From Candidatus Sulfotelmatobacter sp. (lineage in GTDB: Bacteria; Acidobacteriota; Terriglobia; Terriglobales; Acidobacteriaceae), in assembly GCA_017883385.1 (NCBI GenBank), contig JADGNQ010000010.1:18832-82831 (forward strand): a stretch of 64,000 nucleotides of DNA, given 5' to 3'. The notes beneath the pieces were generated by a model that did not search any database, was not told where the DNA came from, and was given only the letters and a program-made list of their open reading frames with translations. Numbering within the stretch: the first letter of the stretch is position 1; each line of letters opens with the position of its first letter. Both the position numbers and the translations under genes were made by a program. Shown here piece after piece: positions 37,549-46,083 of the stretch.

Positions 37549-37607
37549 ACGTTGAGGATCTATCTCGGCTCTTGGTTTGAAAGGTTCAAGAAGTCCCCAA
37601 TCGATAT

Positions 37608-39167
37608 ATGAATTCTCTAAGGACTGGATTTCTCCTTGCCGTGAGCATACTGATACTGATGGCGATTACGCTCCCCGGCACACTGCTGGCGCAAGGAGTG
37701 GATGCGCAGACCCTTCTCCATCCGCCTGCGGACAGTTGGCCGGGGTATCACGGCGACTATTCCGGCAGACGGCACAGTTCGCTCACTCAGATCACGCCAC
37801 AGAACGTGAAGAATATGGGTCTCGCCTGGGCCTTTCAGACCGACCAGACCGCGCCAATCAAATCCTCACCGCTGCTGGTCGATGGCATTTTGTACTTTAC
37901 CGTTCCGGACAATATTTGGGCTGTCGATGCACGGTCCGGCCACCAGATCTGGCATTACACCTACCCGCGGGGCCAAGGGGAACATATCGGGCATCGCGGC
38001 GTGGCCATGTACAAGGGATATCTCTTCTTTTTGTCTCCCGATGCACACCTTCTCTCCCTCAATGGCAAAGATGGAACCGTGCGCTGGAAAGTACAAGTTG
38101 CAGATGTCACGAAGGGCTATTGGACCAGCATGGCGCCCCTCATCGTAGGGAACCGCGTGCTCGTTGGAGTTTCAGGGGATTTTGATAACCTGAGCGGCTA
38201 CATCCGGTCGATTGATCCGGAGACGGGCGCAACGCAGTGGCAGTGGAATTCCACACCTCCAGCTGGAACCCCTGACCAAACGACTGGAGGAATGACATGG
38301 ATGACGGGAACCTACGATCCCGACCTCAATCTCGTCTACTGGGGAACCGGGAACCCGACTCCAGTTCTGAAGGGCTCGACGCGGCCGGGTGATGATCTCT
38401 ACACGTGTGCCATCGTCGCTCTAAACCCGGATACGGGAAAACTGGTGTGGGCTTTCCAGGTCTCTCCGCATGACACGCACGACTGGGATGCCGTCGAGAC
38501 TCCAGTGCTGGTCGACGGGGACTTCCACGGCGAGCCGAAGAAGATGCTCATGCAGACCTCGCGCAATGGCTACTTCTTTGTGCTTGACCGCACCAACGGG
38601 AAAAATCTCTTGACCGCTCCTTTTGGGCCCGTGAACTGGATGCTTGGCGTCGACAAGCAAGGCCGTCCGATTCCGAATCCAGCAAAGGAACCCGCGCCCG
38701 ATGGACGTCTGATCGCCCCCGACGAGGGCGGTCTTACCAACTACCGTTCCCCCAGCTTCGACACGCGGAATGGTTTATTCATCGTCGACGCCCACCCCAG
38801 CTACAGCATCTACTTTGCCAAGCCAGCCGATGGCGTATACGGATGGGCGGGCGCGGATTACGGCGTCTGGGGCAAGGGGGTGATCGAGGCCATTGACTAC
38901 CAAACCGGCAAGATCCATTGGCGCCATGAAATTGGGCCCGAATCTGGAGCGGGGGTCCTCACGACAGACTCAGGGCTCACCTTCACCGGCGACGGTCATG
39001 GGAACTTCCTAGCGCTCGATTCGAGCGACGGCAAAACCCTTTGGCACGCGGGCTCCGGCTCCCAAATCCACAGCTCGCCGATCACCTATGAACTCGACGG
39101 TCGCCAATACCTGGTGACCAGCAGCGGCGGCGTCCTCTTCGCGTGGGCACTTCCTCAGGCGGAATAA
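37608..39167 (+). CDS. PQQ-dependent alcohol/sugar dehydrogenase
   Basis: A 519-aa periplasmic quinoprotein. A signal peptide (1-29) is followed by an eight-bladed propeller with tryptophan-docking motifs such as AVDARSGHQIWHY, ALNPDTGKLVWAFQ and AIDYQTGKIHWRH. WMTGTYDPDLNLVYWGTGNP and SPHDTHDWDA (containing the catalytic Asp region) mark the type I PQQ alcohol dehydrogenase family. It lacks its own haem domain; the cytochrome c upstream would supply it. The substrate may be an alcohol or aldose. No PQQ synthesis genes are in the window. Confidence 0.92.
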   Translation: MNSLRTGFLLAVSILILMAITLPGTLLAQGVDAQTLLHPPADSWPGYHGDYSGRRHSSLTQITPQNVKNMGLAWAFQTDQTAPIKSSPLLVDGILYFTVPDNIWAVDARSGHQIWHYTYPRGQGEHIGHRGVAMYKGYLFFLSPDAHLLSLNGKDGTVRWKVQVADVTKGYWTSMAPLIVGNRVLVGVSGDFDNLSGYIRSIDPETGATQWQWNSTPPAGTPDQTTGGMTWMTGTYDPDLNLVYWGTGNPTPVLKGSTRPGDDLYTCAIVALNPDTGKLVWAFQVSPHDTHDWDAVETPVLVDGDFHGEPKKMLMQTSRNGYFFVLDRTNGKNLLTAPFGPVNWMLGVDKQGRPIPNPAKEPAPDGRLIAPDEGGLTNYRSPSFDTRNGLFIVDAHPSYSIYFAKPADGVYGWAGADYGVWGKGVIEAIDYQTGKIHWRHEIGPESGAGVLTTDSGLTFTGDGHGNFLALDSSDGKTLWHAGSGSQIHSSPITYELDGRQYLVTSSGGVLFAWALPQAE

Positions 39168-39630
39168 ATCCACTCGAGTACCCCCTGCGTTTTGCCCTGA
39201 GCACCGTTGCTCCATTTACATGAAAGAAGAGTCCGCTGGGAAGCCTTGGGCAAATGCTTTGCGTGGCAACTTCTGATTGGCAGCGTCTCTGGCGGTGGAT
39301 GAACAGTTAGCGCGGCTGCCGCCTTTCTCGCACAGAGCAAGAAACCGCGGCTCCGGGCGTCTTTTTGTAGCTGTTGCAAGTGCAACTGGCCGAGTTTTTG
39401 TTGCCCAGAGGTAACTTCGATTTCTCCCATCGCCAACCGGGCGTCGAATTCAGCCGCGATTGGAGGTTGAAATCGGGGCCAATTTCCCAGAAATCCGTTT
39501 CTAACTAGCTTCCGGATTCCTGGCGATTCGTCCACAAAGCCTCGTGAGACTCAAGACTCGCCCGTTTGACACCCCTCTCCGACGTTCCTATACTGCTCAC
39601 GCTAAGAAGGGCCGTCCGAGGAGGAATCCC
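39168..39630. other. Intergenic region with no recognisable gene
   Basis: About 460 bases between the PQQ dehydrogenase and the YCF48-like gene. The minus-strand ORF at 39155-39535 has no recognisable motif and overlaps the dehydrogenase end, so it is not called. The promoter of the next gene must lie here, but none is clear. Confidence 0.5.
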
Positions 39631-40749
39631 ATGTCGAAGCGCTTGCTGGTCATTCTCTTGATTGCTATCTCCGCAACTCTCGGGTTCGCAGAAGAACGCC
39701 GGAAAGCTCATCAACCCAAGCTCACTCCGCAGAGTAGCGGTACCACGCAGTTGCTGATTGCTGTCAGTCCGGTTAATTCCCGTGTGGTATGGGCTGCCGG
39801 AACTGGCGGGACGTACGTGGTGACTACCGACCGCGGGGAAACGTGGAAATCAGGTGTCGTGCCCGGAGCTGAGAGCCTGCAATTCCGGGATGTGCAAGGC
39901 GTGAGCGATAAGGTCGCTTATTTGATGTCCATCGGGAACAACACTACAGATTTCCGCATCTACAAAACAGAAGACGGTGGCGCCAACTGGACCACACAGT
40001 TCACGAATGAGACTGTGAATGCATTCTATGACTGTTTCGCATTCTGGACCCCGGACCGGGGCATCACGCACAGCGATTCAGTGAATGGAGTCTTTCCCGC
40101 TATTCGCACAACCGATGGAATGACCTGGCAGTCCATTAGCGGCAATATGCCGCCGGCTCTGCCCGGGGAGGCTTCGTTTTCCTCAAGTGGGACCTGCATT
40201 GCAACCGAGGGACGAAGAAACGCCTGGATTGCCACCGGCGGCTCATCGATCGCAAGGATCTTGGCCACCCGAGATGGAGGCGACACCTGGAACGCGTATG
40301 ACACACCTCTGGTAAGTTCGCCCAGCGCGGGTGGCCTCTCGGTAGCCTTCCGCGATGCCTGGCATGGCGTTTTGGGTGGCGGCGACTTGTCCACAAACAG
40401 TTCCGCCGATGCGGCAACGTCGAACGATGGCGGCAAGACGTGGACTCTTACGAACAAGCCTCCCGTGCAAGGGACTATCTTCTGCCTGGCCTATGTGAGC
40501 GGCATTCGCCACCGCGAGGATCGTGGCCATGGCGATGACGAATTCCACCACGAGTTCGATCGATCCGTTGTAATCACCGTTGAGACGGAGCCGAACTTCG
40601 ATTCGGGAGCAGCGGCTTGGACTCCCGACGAAGGGCGCACCTGGTTCAAACTGCCCAAGGTGAGCGGTTACTGGGCGGTCGCATTTGCGAATCCGAATGC
40701 CGGATGGTTCGTGGGCAACAATGGTCAGATTCTCAAAATCAGCTTCTGA
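39631..40749 (+). CDS. YCF48/BNR-like exported beta-propeller protein
   Basis: A 372-aa protein. ATG 39631 follows GAGGAGGAA and starts the signal peptide MSKRLLVILLIAISATLGFA; the track ORF begins 29 codons earlier. Repeats with the Asp-box pattern recur: TTDRGETWKSG, TEDGGANWTTQ, TRDGGDTWNAY, SNDGGKTWTLT, TPDEGRTWFKL. The ending GWFVGNNGQILKISF is typical of YCF48/HCF136-like propellers. In non-photosynthetic bacteria the role is unknown; some members bind carbohydrate or membrane complexes. Confidence 0.85.
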   Translation: MSKRLLVILLIAISATLGFAEERRKAHQPKLTPQSSGTTQLLIAVSPVNSRVVWAAGTGGTYVVTTDRGETWKSGVVPGAESLQFRDVQGVSDKVAYLMSIGNNTTDFRIYKTEDGGANWTTQFTNETVNAFYDCFAFWTPDRGITHSDSVNGVFPAIRTTDGMTWQSISGNMPPALPGEASFSSSGTCIATEGRRNAWIATGGSSIARILATRDGGDTWNAYDTPLVSSPSAGGLSVAFRDAWHGVLGGGDLSTNSSADAATSNDGGKTWTLTNKPPVQGTIFCLAYVSGIRHREDRGHGDDEFHHEFDRSVVITVETEPNFDSGAAAWTPDEGRTWFKLPKVSGYWAVAFANPNAGWFVGNNGQILKISF

Positions 40750-40875
40750 CAAAGTTGGGCGATTGCTAGCGAGTCACGGGGTGAATCACATCAGGCGGAA
40801 TCGGATCTGTCCCGTATGCTGAAAATGGGCAACGATTCCCCCATGTAAAATGCAAGATCGTTTCCCTCATTTGAA

Positions 40876-42252
40876 TCAGCGGCCAGCTATGCGTTTCCCG
40901 ATCTGCTCGATTGCGTGCCCTTTCGCCCCTTTCATCTTAATCCCCAACAGCGCCGCTACCGTTGGTGCGACGTCGAGATTGGAAATGTTTCCGAGCTGAA
41001 TGCCTTTTGGAATGCCAGCGCCCCATGCAATGAAGATTGCTTGCATTTGGGGATCGGTGCTGAGGTAACCATGAGTACCTGCGACTGGCACGCGGGTGAT
41101 GAAGTCGCCTTCCGACTCGTTGCCGAACATATAGTCGGCCTTGGCGGCAAGCACGAGGTCGGGCGCCTGATCGCTCTGCAATGGTGTCGGCAGCCCAAGT
41201 TTTGCGAAGTCCTCGACGCCATACACTCCTTCGACGCCTTCCACACCTGTAAACATATGGCGCAACTCGGGAACTAGATCGGCCCTCCGGGCGGGATCTG
41301 TCACGTATAGCATGGCGGTGCCTCCCTCGGGCATAACCCAGGCGTCGCCCTTCGGTGGTCCGGGCCCTGCCCTCAACAGGCCCTTCTCGCGCAAGAGAAC
41401 ATTGGCTTGGATCTTATTCTTGTACGTTCGGAATCCGTGGTCGGAAACGATGATTAGCGTCGCGTTGTCCGACAGGCCGGAGCGCTGAAGTACATCCACA
41501 ATTTGCTTTACTTTGGCATCCAGAAACGCCATCGCAGTGAAGCTCGCGGCGGTCATGGGGCCATACTCATGATTGGTGTCATCGAGCGTGAGCAAGTGAA
41601 AGAGAAGTAAGTTTGGTTTGTGTTTTTCCAGAATGTCTTCTGCTGCGGCTGTCCAGATTTCATCTTGCCAAGCTTGGCTACTGGCTTCAAACTTCCGCAA
41701 CTCGTCCGGCGTGACGACTCCAGCCGAGATTAGCTCGCGCTCGATCACGCCGTCTGGATCGGGCAACTCCGGGAACTGCCACGTTATCGTCTTCGCCCGA
41801 TAGATGGCGACCCAATCCACCTGCGCAGTCGTGAGCCCAGCTTCGTAGGCCGTGTCATAAATGGTCTGGGCATGAACCATCTGATCCTTGTCGCGCCAGG
41901 GTTCAATCGAGGGCTTCGCTCCGCCCTCGGGACGTACCAGCAAACCGTTATAGAGAACATGATGTTCAGACGGTTCTACACCGGTCACGATGGCGGTGTG
42001 GTTCGGCCAGGTTACCGTTGGATTCACTGGCCGCATCGAAGTCGCGACCGCGCCTTCCCGCGCTAGCTTGCGCAGGGTGGGAATTGGAAGTCTGGGATCG
42101 TCCAGCGCGTACGCGGGAAAGCCGTCAAGACTGATAACCACCACGGTGCGGTGCTTATGTGTTTTTGTTTCTGCCTTCAGACAGGCCGGAAGCGCACAGG
42201 CGACCAATCCCAAGGCACAAAACCACCACAAAGGTTTGCCTCGCTCCTTCAA
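40876..42252 (-). CDS. Ectonucleotide pyrophosphatase/phosphodiesterase family lipoprotein
   Basis: A 458-aa NPP-type enzyme hydrolysing phosphodiester or pyrophosphate bonds. The zinc-site and nucleophile motifs are intact: VVISLDGFPAY (first Asp), NPTVTWPNHTAIVTG (Thr81 nucleophile), LTLDDTNHEYGP, IVSDHGF and GTHGYLS. The signal peptide ends in LPAC (21-24), a good lipobox. TTG is the start, preceded at short distance by GAGGAG, and there is no nearby ATG. Unlike the two phosphatases at 3-8 kb it keeps the canonical Thr nucleophile. Confidence 0.9.
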   Translation of the reverse strand: MKERGKPLWWFCALGLVACALPACLKAETKTHKHRTVVVISLDGFPAYALDDPRLPIPTLRKLAREGAVATSMRPVNPTVTWPNHTAIVTGVEPSEHHVLYNGLLVRPEGGAKPSIEPWRDKDQMVHAQTIYDTAYEAGLTTAQVDWVAIYRAKTITWQFPELPDPDGVIERELISAGVVTPDELRKFEASSQAWQDEIWTAAAEDILEKHKPNLLLFHLLTLDDTNHEYGPMTAASFTAMAFLDAKVKQIVDVLQRSGLSDNATLIIVSDHGFRTYKNKIQANVLLREKGLLRAGPGPPKGDAWVMPEGGTAMLYVTDPARRADLVPELRHMFTGVEGVEGVYGVEDFAKLGLPTPLQSDQAPDLVLAAKADYMFGNESEGDFITRVPVAGTHGYLSTDPQMQAIFIAWGAGIPKGIQLGNISNLDVAPTVAALLGIKMKGAKGHAIEQIGKRIAGR

Positions 42253-42316
42253 TGTCTCCTCGATTTCCGACTAACCACAATTCCGCCCACCGATCTCGCA
42301 TATCTCCAGCCACACC

Positions 42317-44404
42317 TCAGGCGTGGAGGAGAAACCGGAAATGCATATCTTCGCCGGACCACATGATGTAGTTGGTTCCCCAGGCATTGTTGAAGAGGTT
42401 GCAATGAATGCCGGCAGAGAGATCAGGCTGGCGGTTCGAAAAGGGCAAGGGCGACTTTGTCCCCAATGCCACTAGCGGCGAGTCCATGGTCTCGACAAAG
42501 AAGGTTCCGCTGTCATCCTTATAGCCGAATCCTTTCGAGAGTGCATGCATGTGACGATTCCCGGATGCGACCACGTCCGATGGCGATACCGGCTGGCCCG
42601 ATTTCTCCAGCATCCAGCCTGCGGGATCTGAGGCAATCGGCTGGAAGCTCAACCAGAGAGCCTCCGGAAGGCGTGTAGCCGGTTTCTGAAACCAGGAAAA
42701 GTTCAAATGGATCACCGGCTCCGAATTGGCAAACAGCATCTCCAGATACATCCTTTGCGGAAATGCTGCTCGCCCACTGCGCAGAGCTTCCGGATCATGA
42801 ACCTCAAGACGTGCCACGAGGCGATGCCCTTGCTTGCCTTCCTCCACCTGGAGATCCGCGACGGATGGCAGCCACTCCTGGCTCTGCGCTCCAAAGCGCT
42901 CAATGTTGGGCTTTCCAAAATCCTTCTTGGCCCAATCTTCCTCGCTAACAACGTAACTGGCAAAGAAACGTGAATAGTCTTGTTGCGACAGAGTCTGATA
43001 GGAAAAGAGGGCCAGTGGATGTTCGCTAGATGCCCATTCTCGCTTGGACTTCTTGTCACGCAGACGGTGAATGGCTCCCGTCTTTGGATCGATCCCCACA
43101 ACGAAATGCGGAGTTTCGATCTCACCAGCAGTCGGGAATGGGTTAGGTTGCGCCAGCCGCGGCGGAACCGCTTCAAGACTTCGCACCGCCATCTGCGCCT
43201 GCTCACGCAATGGGGAAGGAAGCGCGGCGACCCCGGCAAAGAGGTCTTGACGTTTCTCCTGCCAGCTAAACTGCACGACCCTATAGTTCTTGGTGTCGAG
43301 CATCGGGGCCAGATCGCTCGGGATGTAGTGATCGAAATCGAGCCAGGTCTTGGTATCCGTGCCCCAGGTGTGCTCAACCTCCAAGAGCAGATGGCGCAGC
43401 AGAGCGACGTCCGTCGCATCGCCAACGGAAAACTTTCCCCGAGCTAGCCAGTCCTGGCGTAGCCGGGCTACCTCGCGATATCTGGCGAGTTTCAGAGGGT
43501 CGCTGGCGACACCGTGGATCCATGTGTCCCCAATTTCACTGGTCAGCACCGGAAGCGAGCCGCGATGAGGCTCGACCGCGTTTGCAATCTCGGTCAAGCT
43601 CGTTGGGACGATCTGGGCGTTTGGGAACCGGTCACTCAGAGTGGAGTAAGTTTCGTGAATCTCTTTCAGGGAGTGCGGTCCGCTGTTGTCATCGGCCACC
43701 ACTATGGCGATAGCCACGTCCGAGTCTGGCACACGCACAACGTCACCGTACCCGTGGTGATACATCACTATGAGTGCAGATCCGCCCGGATTCTTCCAAA
43801 CGAACAAGGGAGGAACTTCCGCCGGCGTGCTCGCATCGTTCACACCAATATCCAGAAACTTCACGCCGTGCGCAGCCAACGGCGCAATCAATGCACGCGT
43901 GTGTCCGGGCACGTCGGTCATCTTGGCCCCGGTCGTACTTTTGCCAAAACGCCGGTCCAGCGTCTGCGACAGGCCAATGGCTCCGGAGATCATCGACGCA
44001 TCCATCAACTCGGTCTGCCATGTGAACGGAAGGGCATGCCACGCAATGTCGCCCGCCGAGATGGCCTTCTCCATTCGCTTGCGCTCCTCAGGCGTTGCCT
44101 GCTCCAGGTACTCGTAAAGCAGCCATGACCCCGTGGTCCATACGTAGCGTTGATTGCCAGACTCGCGGAGCTGGCTAGCAAGATCGATTGCCTTCGGGAA
44201 GTATTCCGCGAAATAACGGTGAACTACGGCTGTCTGCGTGTCGATAAAACCTGCGTCGAAATGGCACTTGAACATCACCAGGACGCGCTTCACTGCGGGA
44301 TCGGGTGCTGGCGATGTGGACGGAGCCTGGAGCGCAAGCAATGCCGGCGCCTTCCACAATAAGGCGCTGCTCACAGCTGATTTTATGAACTCACGACGCC
44401 GCAC
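42317..44404 (-). CDS. DUF5054 / GH38-like glycoside hydrolase (Tat-exported)
   Basis: A 695-aa protein with twin-arginine signal MRRREFIKSAVSS. The N-terminal half resembles the GH38 alpha-mannosidase barrel: KCHFDAGFIDTQTAVVHRYF matches the family's HxDxG metal motif, and DVPGHTRALIAPLAAHG fits the nucleophile region. The overall length and sequence fit DUF5054 proteins. The C-terminal half is beta-rich. GTG start with AAAGGGG seven bases upstream. It follows the GH30 gene on the same strand by 37 bases, so the two probably act together on a polysaccharide. Substrate unknown. Confidence 0.8.
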   Translation of the reverse strand: MRRREFIKSAVSSALLWKAPALLALQAPSTSPAPDPAVKRVLVMFKCHFDAGFIDTQTAVVHRYFAEYFPKAIDLASQLRESGNQRYVWTTGSWLLYEYLEQATPEERKRMEKAISAGDIAWHALPFTWQTELMDASMISGAIGLSQTLDRRFGKSTTGAKMTDVPGHTRALIAPLAAHGVKFLDIGVNDASTPAEVPPLFVWKNPGGSALIVMYHHGYGDVVRVPDSDVAIAIVVADDNSGPHSLKEIHETYSTLSDRFPNAQIVPTSLTEIANAVEPHRGSLPVLTSEIGDTWIHGVASDPLKLARYREVARLRQDWLARGKFSVGDATDVALLRHLLLEVEHTWGTDTKTWLDFDHYIPSDLAPMLDTKNYRVVQFSWQEKRQDLFAGVAALPSPLREQAQMAVRSLEAVPPRLAQPNPFPTAGEIETPHFVVGIDPKTGAIHRLRDKKSKREWASSEHPLALFSYQTLSQQDYSRFFASYVVSEEDWAKKDFGKPNIERFGAQSQEWLPSVADLQVEEGKQGHRLVARLEVHDPEALRSGRAAFPQRMYLEMLFANSEPVIHLNFSWFQKPATRLPEALWLSFQPIASDPAGWMLEKSGQPVSPSDVVASGNRHMHALSKGFGYKDDSGTFFVETMDSPLVALGTKSPLPFSNRQPDLSAGIHCNLFNNAWGTNYIMWSGEDMHFRFLLHA

Positions 44405-44441
44405 GCTTTACCCCTTTTGCATTCACCCAAGATGAGTGGAA

Positions 44442-45920
44442 CTATTTCCAAACCAGCGTTGCGATCGAATTCTCTTCTAGCGGAACCATGGCTGAGCTCA
44501 GTCCCTGATTGACCTGAATGGTTCGGGCGGCACCGAGATTCGTGAGTATCAGCACATTTTGGCCATCTAGGTTTTCAACCGCAATGTGGGCAAGATTGGC
44601 AGCCTGACTTTGCGACTCAAACCGTCGCGCCCCTCGCCGAATCGTTCGGGAAAAATGCGCCAGTGCCCAATACTGACCGCTGCGAATAATCTCTTGCGTG
44701 TGGTAGTTGACGATCAAAATCCCCCCGCACGGATATGGTCCAATGTTGGGTTTGCCACGCTCATCGGTGGCCATGTTCCATGCCACTCCGGCACGACACC
44801 AGTTGTTGAGCACATCGGTATAGGTCTTGCTCCACTTTATCCAGTCGTCCTGATAATGCGGATCGTTATAATCCGTGCTGCCTTCCGTATAATACATTTC
44901 CGCGTCAGGATGAGCGGCGTGCACTTTACTCATCATGCTAGGCTCGCCGGTGTAGGCGTGCCAGGCAACTGAATTGGCGTACCTTCGGAAATCGGGATCG
45001 TCGAGTTCCGAGATCACCCGCCCCCAATACACATAGTTGTGATCAAGTATCCATATCTTGGTGGACGTATTCGTCTTTTCGAACAGCGGCCCGAGGTGGT
45101 CGATGATGAACTCCATGTCGCACTCCTGCGACCAAGTACATGCGGGCATTTGACCGTGCTGGTCGGTATCAATTTCGTTCTGCGTAGTGATGGCCTGGAT
45201 TGGCACCCCTGCCGCAGCATAAGCCTGTAAGAACTTCAGAAAATACTGGGCGTATGAGGAGAGATACTGGCGGCTCATGGAGCCACCCAGCATCGACTTA
45301 TTCCATTTCATCCAACCAGGCGGGCTCCATGGCGATGAAAAGAGAAACACGTCAGGGTTGATCTCGCGCACCCGGCGGAGCAGCGGAAGAATATATTCTC
45401 GATCGTGATCGATGGAGAAGCGCGTGAGTTCGGGATCGGGGTCTCCTTCGTCATAGCTGTAAAGCGTCGCCGCGGAGTCAGCCGCTCCGATGCAAGTGCG
45501 ATGGACGCTTAACCCCATTTCCGACGGGTGGAACATCTCATGCAGCAACTGCTCACGGGCCGGTGCATGTAGTTGGCTGATCACGTAACAGGCGGCACCG
45601 GAGAAGCAACCTCCAAAACCCAGAATGTCTTGAAACTTGTTCGCTTCGATAAGCCGAATGGAATCTGCAGAGGGTGTGAGCGATGCCGGCTGCCAGGGAA
45701 TCGGGGGGCCGGCGGCAAACCTTTGTTTCGGGCTTGTGATCCAGACCGCAATGTCCGATCCGGGTGGCTTTGCATCTGGGTCTGGAACGGTTCGAACAGG
45801 ACCTACCGCTGGTGCGGTAGAGGAGTGCAGCGCCGATGCGCTTGCAGCTAGTGCGCTTAACCCTAATGCCGCCGTCTTAATGAAAGCTCGTCTTGAATTC
45901 GGACTTTTCATTGGCGTCAT
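44442..45920 (-). CDS. GH30 family glycoside hydrolase (Tat-exported)
   Basis: A 492-aa clan-A hydrolase, a family with beta-glucosylceramidase, beta-1,6-glucanase and xylanase members. The Tat signal is SRRAFIKTAALGLSALAASA. The acid/base glutamate is in ITTQNEIDTD (Glu249) and the nucleophile in YYTEGSTDY (Glu346). WSPPGWMKWNKSMLGG is the conserved substrate-pocket loop. The C-terminal beta domain ends ENSIATLVWK. AAAGG five bases before the ATG supports the start. Probable operon with the DUF5054 gene downstream. The exact linkage is not deducible. Confidence 0.9.
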   Translation of the reverse strand: MTPMKSPNSRRAFIKTAALGLSALAASASALHSSTAPAVGPVRTVPDPDAKPPGSDIAVWITSPKQRFAAGPPIPWQPASLTPSADSIRLIEANKFQDILGFGGCFSGAACYVISQLHAPAREQLLHEMFHPSEMGLSVHRTCIGAADSAATLYSYDEGDPDPELTRFSIDHDREYILPLLRRVREINPDVFLFSSPWSPPGWMKWNKSMLGGSMSRQYLSSYAQYFLKFLQAYAAAGVPIQAITTQNEIDTDQHGQMPACTWSQECDMEFIIDHLGPLFEKTNTSTKIWILDHNYVYWGRVISELDDPDFRRYANSVAWHAYTGEPSMMSKVHAAHPDAEMYYTEGSTDYNDPHYQDDWIKWSKTYTDVLNNWCRAGVAWNMATDERGKPNIGPYPCGGILIVNYHTQEIIRSGQYWALAHFSRTIRRGARRFESQSQAANLAHIAVENLDGQNVLILTNLGAARTIQVNQGLSSAMVPLEENSIATLVWK

Positions 45921-46023
45921 GCAGCCTTTCTGCTGTCTGCCATCGCACTATCTCGACTGAGAGCGTCCCGGACAACAGCGGCAGGCATAGTGATGGATGG
46001 AGCGAATCCGATGTTCATTCTTC

Positions 46024-46055
46024 TCAGATGGCCCGCCTCGCAGCGGGCCATCTGA
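46024..46055. terminator. Strong hairpin after the TonB receptor gene
   Basis: A perfect 13-bp stem, TCAGATGGCCCGC / GCGGGCCATCTGA, with a six-base loop, lies 29 bases beyond the receptor stop. There is no T-run on either side, so it may be an mRNA-stabilising hairpin rather than a true intrinsic terminator. Confidence 0.5.
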
Positions 46056-46083
46056 TCATACCTGGCGACGGGAGCCAGTCTGA

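Noticed and set aside
39155-39535. 126-aa minus-strand ORF
   Set aside because: No motif, no clear SD, and it overlaps the 3' end of the PQQ dehydrogenase.
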